Shown here: positions 56,385-64,000 of the stretch, one piece after another
Numbering within the stretch: position 1 is the stretch's first letter
Layout of the letters: each line of letters starts with the position of its first letter
Origin: Zarea fungicola
Taxonomy: Eukaryota; Ascomycota; Sordariomycetes; Hypocreales; Cordycipitaceae
NCBI GenBank assembly: GCA_900169235.1
Contig: FWCC01000377.1
Span: forward strand, 1 to 64,000
Direction: 5' to 3'
Length of the DNA: 64,000 nt
Program-made: the position numbers and the translations under genes
The notes under the pieces: generated by a model
What the model was told of the DNA's origin: nothing
The model's input: only the letters and a program-made list of their open reading frames with translations
Database searches by the model: none

Positions 56385-57644
56385 ATTGGACTGGGAAAAG
56401 GAGAAAGGAAATAATAAAAAAAGTTGTTACTTTTTTTTTGTGAAATTTATTTTTATGGCGAACTCTAGGATTGATTACGTAGCATATAATGTCTACCAGA
56501 TGAAATAATAATTTTCAAGTTTTGGAAAGCAATTGAGACGCTTTGAACAATTTTCGAGTGATCTATAGGTCCGTCCTCGATGTTAGCCTCGCGATGATGG
56601 TCCATCTGCAACGAAAAACTTTATAAGCTTGTCGAGGCAACTTGCGAGATATTTTGATTTTGCGCCCTATGTATTTGCCCAGAACGAACGCCCTCTACTG
56701 CTGGACTTACAGCCCCGGTCAGTAGCCTCGATTGGATGGGCCGCAGCCCACAATGTATTAATAGAAGCCTAGGTTTTATGCTGTGGCCAGTGCGTCCATT
56801 ATCAGTCGATCCCTTTGAATCTATTAAATTGCACCAAACAAGATTGTCTTTGTGTGATGGCTTTCCGCAGTCCGGTGCTCTTTTTCTAGTGCGAGCCGCT
56901 TTCGGCTGCTAATTACGGCTGATGATAGTTGCGTAATACGCTGCCAATGTCAAAAAAAAAAAAACAAAGGCAAAGAACGCGTCTCAGGATGAGAGAGAAC
57001 CAAAGTTAAGCTCAGTAAACCACCTGTTTGCTTTAAACTTGTGGTGTGACCGTCTCAGCTTAGAAAAGGTTGATAAAGCCTTCTAAGGAGGAGACGCGAC
57101 AATAACCATCTGGAACGCTGTTTACCAGCCCCCCCGCTTGTAGGACCTGTTAATTATTTAAGATTAACTTTCTCTCGAATTTGTAATCTAAATAATAAAT
57201 TGGCTATTTTCATGTAATTTTAAAACCTGATTGTGGCTCGTTCCTTCCGTCATTGTAGCGCTGGTAGTTCTTTCCATGCTGTGATGGACAGTACGATCGC
57301 TCTTCAGGGTTAGGGAAACAATGTCTACCTCGATATAAATAAACCAAGATCTTCTCCCATAGCAAGAAGTCAGGCTACAAAGATTTACACCCCAACACAA
57401 AATATCAGACGGCTTCGAGCAATTCCTTGGCCTTTTCAGCTGCTACGCTCCAGCGTCACGCCAGCTCCACGACAGTCCACTATAGACCGCGCTAATCTAG
57501 ATTGCCGAGAGGATGCTTCTGTCATCATAGTTATACCTGCCGAGAAACACGGTCTCATTTTAAGTACCGAGAACGCGTGGCATCGCAACCACCCCATACA
57601 AATGCCACAAGACAGTACTCCGTAGAGGCGGCGGTTGGGATACC
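56385..57644. other. Intergenic region MMSDH / F-box gene
   Basis: 1.26 kb, AT-rich, no supportable ORF. ACGCGT occurs at 57573-57578, close to the F-box start. Confidence 0.5.
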
Positions 57645-59759
57645 ATGGAACTAGCGAGCTTACCGTATACCATATTTTTGGAAATCTTTATATATCTTTC
57701 TCCGCACGAGGCCGTTGCAGCCCGCCGTGTTTCTCGCAGTCTTCGTGCGGCCCTGATCCAAAACCCGCTCTCCATCAGCTTACTCCAGCTGCACTTTCCG
57801 CGTGCCCGTGAAGCTCGCGATTTCCGTCGCTTCTTTCAAACAGAATTCAGAGGTGGCGATGGTGAACCCATTGCTTTACTGCGGCAATATGAAGAGATTA
57901 ACTGGGCTGCCGTCTTTGCCACCGTCGCCCGCCGTTACCATTACCTTGGCACGGCGACGCCGCGTACTACGATCACGGTGCCTGTGAGCCACGACTCTAG
58001 GTGGCTGCGGCCCCAATTACCCTGGAATCGCTGCCTGGATTTAATCCGCGAGACGGCTTTTTGCCGCCCAGACCCCGTCTGGACCTGTGATGTTCCCGCG
58101 GGCGTCGTGGTGTACCCGGTAGACGGGCGGCAGTACATGCTTCGAGATGTACATAGTGGCCGGACCTGGGCCTTGCCGTTTGATACGTCGCACAAGTATG
58201 TGCAGCGCGTACGGTTGCGCCATGGGATCCTCATTTTTGAGTGGCATGAGGACAAGCCTTGCGATTACGCCTACTCCTCAGACGAGTCGGGAAGCGAGAA
58301 GATGCTCTTGATGCATTATGCCACGGCGTATGATGTCAAGAGACGGAATGAGAACCGCGGTCCTGGTGGCGAGGAAGACTATTTTTGGCAACACTGTAGA
58401 AACAAAACCAATGAAGATGATGACATAGAAGAAGAAGATGATGATGCGAGGAAAAGCAAATGGGATATTACATTTCGCGCCACGTGGAAGATTCACCCTA
58501 CAGGCCTCTTGTTTGATACGCGCTACTTCTCTACACACAATGCTTCGCACTACGCGGTTTACATCTGGCAGCCAAACAGCACCCCGGTCTTGAGTATCCC
58601 TATGCCCGCCGCCTCGGAGCCGACGGAAATCTTCTGGATATGGGACCTTGGTGAACCACAACAGGAAGAACCATTGGCCGACGAAGCGACTGTGACCAAA
58701 GAAGTGAGGCAAACTGTTGTCCACGCTGCAAGAACAGCAGATTCATCACGCCGCGAGGACAAGGGACCGCGCTGCATCAGTCGATTCGAATGGCATCTTC
58801 TCGATCATTGGGACGTCCGCCAAGGTCATCGACCGACCATACAGTGCCTGCGTCTCGACGACTGCACCCGGGACGCCAAGACAGGTGCCGCCACGGGCCA
58901 CGTCTTTGTCGTTGAGGAGGAGCACCGCTGGTCAGCCGGTCGCCACGCCAGGCACAGGCGGCTAGGGCAGCATCATGTCAAGACCACAGGGATACCGCTG
59001 GGCGACGGACCCAAGCCGGTCGGGCCGCGCTGGGTGGACGAATGCGGGCAGCAGGAGCACCAAATTGGGTCGGCAACGACGGGACAGCTGCCGTTTTGCT
59101 GGCGTGGAGAGCAGTGGTGGCAGCGGCGACGTCTTCATGGCGAAGTAGAGCAAAACGGACTGCTGCAGGCTACTACTTCTTCGCTGTCGCCAATAGAAAG
59201 AAGCACCTGGCCGGGGAGGTGTCCTTGTTGGCGCCACGACGACTTTCCGTATCTGACAGTGTCTGCGGTCCACGACGTCGGGGCGGGCGTGTGGTTCAGT
59301 GCCCGACACTGCGACGCGCTGTCGAAGAACATTGCGGCGCGGCTGAGCATCCATGGTGTTGCGCGGCCAACACGAAACCGTCGCCTTGATTGGCCACAAA
59401 AGACGACAGCGATATCCGGGAGCCAGTGGAGTCGCAGTAGTTCTGGTAACGATGAAAGCAGCGGCAGCAACGCTGGCGGTAGTATTAAATTAAGCGACAA
59501 TATTGGGAACACGAGGAGGAGGATGAGTCGGTTGCTTTCAAAACGTAGACACGAAGACGATGATGAAGATGACTATGAAACTGCCTTTGAGGGAAAGGAG
59601 GAGGACGGGAAAGATGGGTTTCAGGAGTCAGAACATCCCGGAATTCAGTTTGCAGACGATACTTGGGCGAGAATGCTCGCCGCTGACTACATTTGTGGTG
59701 AGGAGCGGTGGCTCATGGGGCAGGATATCGATGGGAACATAACCATCATGTATTTTTGA
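57645..59759 (+). CDS. F-box protein of unknown target
   Basis: Intronless 704-aa protein. Residues about 3-45 form an F-box (LPYTIFLEIFIYLSPHEAVA then RVSRSLRAAL), which would dock to Skp1 in an SCF ubiquitin ligase. The rest shows no repeat set such as WD40 or leucine-rich repeats that would name the substrate. Seen further on: an acidic insertion (DDDIEEEDDDARKSKWD) near 265-280, scattered Trp-rich beta-like segments, a His/Arg-rich stretch near 425-445, a Ser/Gly/Asn-rich low-complexity stretch near 590-615 and an acidic C-terminal region. A frame shift or intron inside the less conserved second half cannot be excluded, because codon use becomes more Arg/Gln-rich around 400-560. The N-terminal F-box is clear; the function of the remainder is not. 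Confidence 0.78.
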   Translation: MELASLPYTIFLEIFIYLSPHEAVAARRVSRSLRAALIQNPLSISLLQLHFPRAREARDFRRFFQTEFRGGDGEPIALLRQYEEINWAAVFATVARRYHYLGTATPRTTITVPVSHDSRWLRPQLPWNRCLDLIRETAFCRPDPVWTCDVPAGVVVYPVDGRQYMLRDVHSGRTWALPFDTSHKYVQRVRLRHGILIFEWHEDKPCDYAYSSDESGSEKMLLMHYATAYDVKRRNENRGPGGEEDYFWQHCRNKTNEDDDIEEEDDDARKSKWDITFRATWKIHPTGLLFDTRYFSTHNASHYAVYIWQPNSTPVLSIPMPAASEPTEIFWIWDLGEPQQEEPLADEATVTKEVRQTVVHAARTADSSRREDKGPRCISRFEWHLLDHWDVRQGHRPTIQCLRLDDCTRDAKTGAATGHVFVVEEEHRWSAGRHARHRRLGQHHVKTTGIPLGDGPKPVGPRWVDECGQQEHQIGSATTGQLPFCWRGEQWWQRRRLHGEVEQNGLLQATTSSLSPIERSTWPGRCPCWRHDDFPYLTVSAVHDVGAGVWFSARHCDALSKNIAARLSIHGVARPTRNRRLDWPQKTTAISGSQWSRSSSGNDESSGSNAGGSIKLSDNIGNTRRRMSRLLSKRRHEDDDEDDYETAFEGKEEDGKDGFQESEHPGIQFADDTWARMLAADYICGEERWLMGQDIDGNITIMYF

Positions 59760-60033
59760 TCAAAACGGCTCTTTGCCAAAAGAAAAAAAAGAGAACAAGG
59801 TATATATATCTATGTATATTTATGCGCGAGCGATTGTAATCAAACCCGTAAAAACCCAACTGTTTGTCTTATAGCGAAAGAATTCTATATATGTTTTCAT
59901 CAACAGCGGGGGAGAAATATCGCTGCGTAGTGCAAATAGCAATGCCAATATCGTAACCAGGACCAAACAAGAAAGAACAAATTGATGAGATGGATAGCTG
60001 TCTGGAATATCTTCCCTTGTTACACCAATCTTT

Positions 60034-62231
60034 CTATTGGGGAGAGACATCTTGCGGCAACTTGAGGAACCCGCCATAATATTCGTCCAACCACTTGGCC
60101 GCGTCGGCGCCCGAGTCATCCAGTCCAGTATCCCATCGGCCGACGGAGCCAACATAGCCATCAGGCCGCACGTTGATAATGGCCACTTCACCCGGTGCCA
60201 GGCGGCCAAGCCACTTTTCCGTGCAGCGCACGCCGCGGGTATCCTGCTCGGGCACGTTATCCAGATACAGTGTCCAGCGGCTTTCCTGGAGTAACGGTGG
60301 GAGGTCGGACAGCTCAAATCCAGACTTGGGCATCGATGCTGCGAATGTCTTTTGTTAATTATGGAACTTTTGTGGGGGATTCTCTGAGAGCGCTGTATAT
60401 CTTACTGATGAGTGAAAATGTAAACAAATCACTGGCCTTGAGATACCGCTCTGGCCGTGTATATACGTCTTCTGGGTCGATCGGTCTTGGCCGTCTTTGG
60501 TAAGACGTAGTCGCTGCCGCGGACAGGGCGTTAACAAATGACGTGCGGGACGCGACCGAGTTGCAAAACGATTCGAGAAATGTGGCCGACTGAAAGATGT
60601 CCCACGCGAAAAGGTAAATGCGGAACTGACCCATCATGGGAATGTCGAGCTGGATATCTACAGGGTTCGCGTCGATATAACGGGTCACCTTGGCCGGCGG
60701 GAGGATGCAGCCTGGAAGTGCCGCCCCGGGACACATGAATGCAGATTCTTCATGGATAGTGCAAGGCTGAGTGAGGCTGCTGGGGCCATACTCGGCGCCA
60801 ATGCCCGAAATGAAACGGACATTGAAGAGAAAGTTCTTCGCCAGAGCGACAGCATCGCCATTGGCAATCTGGTTGGCGTGCTCATAGTCAAAGTTAACCA
60901 GGTCCAGTGCGACCTTTCGGCGCTCATCCTCATAACTGGCCGTGAGTTCTCGGCGAGCAAAACCTCGTGCAGCAAGGTTAAGCTTCCATGCTAGATTCCA
61001 CGAGTCGTGCATGGCCGTGTTCATGCCTTGGGCCGACTTTGGGGAGTGTGTATGGCTGGCGTCGCCGGCGAGGAAAACGGATGCCGATTCGTCACTGAAA
61101 CGACTGGCTAAGCGCTGACCGACCTGGTAGCGACCGAACCATTCAATGCAGCTCCAATCAATGCTAAAGGGTGCCATGATCTTCCGTGCCTGCTCCATGA
61201 CGAATGACTGACCAAGATCGTCTCCACGGGCAAGGTCTGCAAGTGCTGTTGGAGTATGGCAATCTTTGAGTTCAATATACAAGCGTGTCATATTGCGTTC
61301 GCGTGGTACAATGAGGATAGAACCATGTTGCTCCGAGTAGACGAGTGTTTTGGACCAAATGTCGGGAAAGTCGGTAATCAGTTCGCCGTCGAGGACACCC
61401 CAGATGGCAGGCTGCGAGACACCTACAGCTTCGACACCTGGCATAGCTTTGCGAACTCTAGAATGAGCGCCATCGCCTAAATTGGGCGTTAATAATTGTA
61501 ACGGCGCAGTTCAGAGCAAAACTTACATCCAATCAGGAATTCAGCTAGAATTGGTTGGATTTCGTCACTACCGGCGTTTCTATAATTAACTTGGACAGAG
61601 CATTCGCCAACTTTGTTTGGAATTGGTTCGTAAGACTCAAATGAGACATTGCGCATAACTTCTTTGCCTCTTAAGCGCATATCTTGCATGAACAAGTCTT
61701 CAACCATGCCCTGATGGGCAAGCAGGAGACATGGGTCCAATACGTCAATGACAGGCGGGTAGTGCACTTCTCGGCCCAGTCGATGTAGTTTTTCGGCTGG
61801 CGTACTGCGCCAGAACGAAATATCAAACACCTTGACTCCTCGTCGCAGCAGCGGGTCGGCTAGTCGCATTTGTCGAAAGGTTTCTATGGTTTTGGGTTGG
61901 AGGCCGTCGGCTCTATCATCACGTCAGCTGTAAGTGGTGACGTGCGTTACTGGGGAGCACCAAGTTACCTGCCAACAGTTGTGTTGCCATCTCGTTCATC
62001 AATCACTTGCACGTCTATCCCGAACCGAGCAAGGTTGCATGCAAGCATGAGACCCGCTGGACCAGCACCAACAACACAAACTTGACATTGTGGGACTGAT
62101 GATCGAGGAAGCTTGAGTTTGGAGAAGGAAGTTGAGATTTCGCCGTTTGGGGAGGGTGAATGTCGGAGAATCTGTTCCTCACTGGACGTTTGGCTGGGAG
62201 ACCTAACCGATTGCAAGATACCTGGTGCCAT
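60034..62231 (-). CDS. FAD-dependent phenol 2-monooxygenase-like hydroxylase
   Basis: Flavoprotein hydroxylase of the phenol hydroxylase group, 674 aa. Exons on the minus strand: 61969-62231, 61527-61912, 60406-61476 and 60034-60338. The FAD ADP-binding motif is [14 protein letters not shown] (GxGxxG at 55-60). [11 protein letters not shown] at the first junction gives the region after the fold. [11 protein letters not shown] is the DG motif, formed across the second intron. The second FAD motif is [12 protein letters not shown] near residue 355. The C-terminal exon ([27 protein letters not shown]) is the thioredoxin-like domain typical of phenol hydroxylases, so the spliced model is complete. 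No signal peptide is seen; the first 45 residues are Ser/Pro-rich. It probably hydroxylates a small aromatic compound with NADPH and oxygen. The substrate is unknown and no biosynthetic gene lies beside it inside the window. Confidence 0.92.
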
Positions 62232-64000
62232 AGCAGCACTTTGCGCAGGGCGTGGTGTTTATATTGGGAAGACGAGAACTTTCAGACCGGGTAATGAATA
62301 TGTGCAAGACAAAGAAGTATGTATTTGAAAGAGTGTTTGGAAGCACTGTTTTGCAGCGATTACTGGAGTACGATGAATGGTGGTGGCTCTTCTTTGTTGT
62401 TGGTGATCAAAATAGCGGCAGGATAGTGTCAGCCCAATGTGGATGGCGGGCAACGTATTCGGAGTAAAACAGGCGATGCGCTAAAATTTCGAAAAGAAAA
62501 CGGGGATTAAATAGGCTGTATCTTTCCTTCTTGTCTTTCTGGTCTCTAGCTACCAGTCTGATCCAGAGGTGAAAAGAGAGAGAATGTGGACGCTGTTGCA
62601 GTTCCGCGTGTGTTGTACAACCATGCAAGGGACAAAGAAGAGAAGAGAGAGGCAAATTCTCTCAAGACAATGAAACGTCAAGGAGGAACAGAAAGGCAAA
62701 AAATTAAAAACATATGACCCCAAACATAAACTGCAACTAGCTCCAACACTAGAGACACAGGAGTAGGACAGTGCATCGACTTCATCGTGATATGGCATGA
62801 TTTCTGCAGCGACTGTGGAGGTCAGACAGTCGCTTCTGGCCAAGACTGGTGGGCGACAACCTTGACCACCACGTTGCGGTGGCCAGGCGCAAGACAAGGG
62901 ACTACCAGTGAAAAAAAAAAAAAAAAGGGTTCGATTAATTAGAAAAGGACCCAGAGAAAAGCAAGGCCGCGGGACAAACAGGCGCCCAGTTGGCCATCTT
63001 ACCAGTGCCGTTGCAGAATTCGTGGAGGCCTAGACTTAGATTGTCGTTAGGCTGGCCCCACGATGTCAAAGTGGTCTGATTTCGATGCCCAGCTGGCCGT
63101 TGTCGTGGTTCCAAAGTGGCGCCATAATTAACTAATCTCCTTGGTGGAGGAGCCTTGACAGGTGTGCTCTTACACAAGAACGGAGTATATTCTGACTTTT
63201 GGTATTTGATATCTCGTGGCTGAGCTCCGCATCAGCAAAGGACAGTCATTCGCACGTTTCCTCCTGGCTGATTCAGAGCCCCGAACCTGCCTGACATCCA
63301 TCATGTTGGGGTATGGTGATGGGCCAACATGGCTGTGCTGCGGGTGATGAAGCCTTGCGGCAGTTGCTGTTGTCGGTATTAATAAAATGCAGGGCGATGC
63401 CGAAAGTGGCAGAAATGGCACACGACCTGTCGGCGCCCCCGGATATCCATTCTTGCCAGACGGTGATGCTCTGTGGTGAATTATCTGGGTCGTGTCGGTT
63501 GTTGGGTGGTGTACAAATGTAAAAATTGGCAGTAGCAGCAGCGGCAGGTACCAAAAAATGTCTGCAAGCTGTTTGCCAGCTGCCCACCAAACAAAACATA
63601 TATTTACAACAAATATCGACAAATATGGCTGGATTATTTCTACCAAAAAAAACATAATTAAAATCTTATACAATTTGTGGTGTAGCAGGAATCATTCTCA
63701 AAATATCATTCTCCATTGTCCGACATTCTCCTCCACATTATTATTATGTCCTTGCCTCCTAGCGTCGAGCCGCCTTCTCTTTTGCCACTGTATTCGGAAT
63801 TTATTCATTCACTTTGCATCTGATACTCATACTCGCATGAAAAAAAAGTCTCCGACTTCTCCCATGATGCTTTTACACTTTAACCTTCCATTCTTAGTGT
63901 CAAATAGGGTTCATAGCACACCTACTGAGCCGCTCTGCTCTACAAGACTACAAACCCCCTAGTCTTGCGAAACCAGCACTGTGCTCGAGCTACCATCTTC
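62232..64000. other. Gene-free right end of the window
   Basis: 1.8 kb containing the hydroxylase promoter and AT-rich sequence. Short open frames on both strands overlap each other and have no domains. A gene starting beyond the window edge may have its promoter here. Confidence 0.45.

Overview
This window is nuclear DNA of a filamentous ascomycete (Pezizomycotina). The genes carry short introns (26 inferred by reading; most are 47-112 nt) with GT...AG borders. The gene content includes a fungal-type C2H2 plus Zn2Cys6 regulator, a secreted cutinase, a KAR9 spindle protein, a VTC polyphosphate polymerase, an eisosome protein and a GPI-anchored wall protein. Protein similarities recalled from memory point to Sordariomycetes, probably Hypocreales, but I could not test that. 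Exon coordinates were worked out by hand. In every spliced model the joined length is a multiple of three and the junctions restore family-conserved sequence.

Layout. 0.4-7.6 kb is accessory-looking: a zinc-cluster regulator (-), a long gene-free AT-rich stretch, a cutinase (+) and a DUF1275 membrane protein (-). 8.9-18.5 kb holds two large, nearly intronless genes facing each other: a RecQ/Sgs1-type helicase (+) and KAR9 (-). 22.7-34.3 kb holds a conserved protein of unknown function (+), VTC4 (-), RMT2 (+) and hexokinase (-). 35.3-46.3 kb is a dense housekeeping block: OST1 (+), a small Gly/His-repeat protein (+), a Pil1/Lsp1-family protein (+), inorganic pyrophosphatase (+), mitochondrial ribosomal protein mL53 (-), SEC20 (+) and MDE1 (-). 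48.9-62.2 kb holds a Ser/Gly-rich GPI protein (+), calnexin (+), methylmalonate-semialdehyde dehydrogenase (+), an F-box protein (+) and a phenol-hydroxylase-like FAD monooxygenase (-).

The genes do not form an operon or an obvious biosynthetic cluster. Functional links are thematic: OST1, calnexin and SEC20 belong to the early secretory pathway; VTC4 and pyrophosphatase to phosphate metabolism; MDE1 to methionine salvage; MMSDH to valine/thymine breakdown. I found no rRNA or convincing tRNA gene, CRISPR array or intact transposon. There is a two-base N gap inside a poly-A run.

I saw no clearly new multi-gene system. The best leads are the Gly/His-repeat protein, a pyrophosphatase gene that appears to encode both a mitochondrial and a cytosolic form by alternative start, an RDEL retrieval signal on SEC20, the unknown 524-aa protein and an orphan F-box protein.
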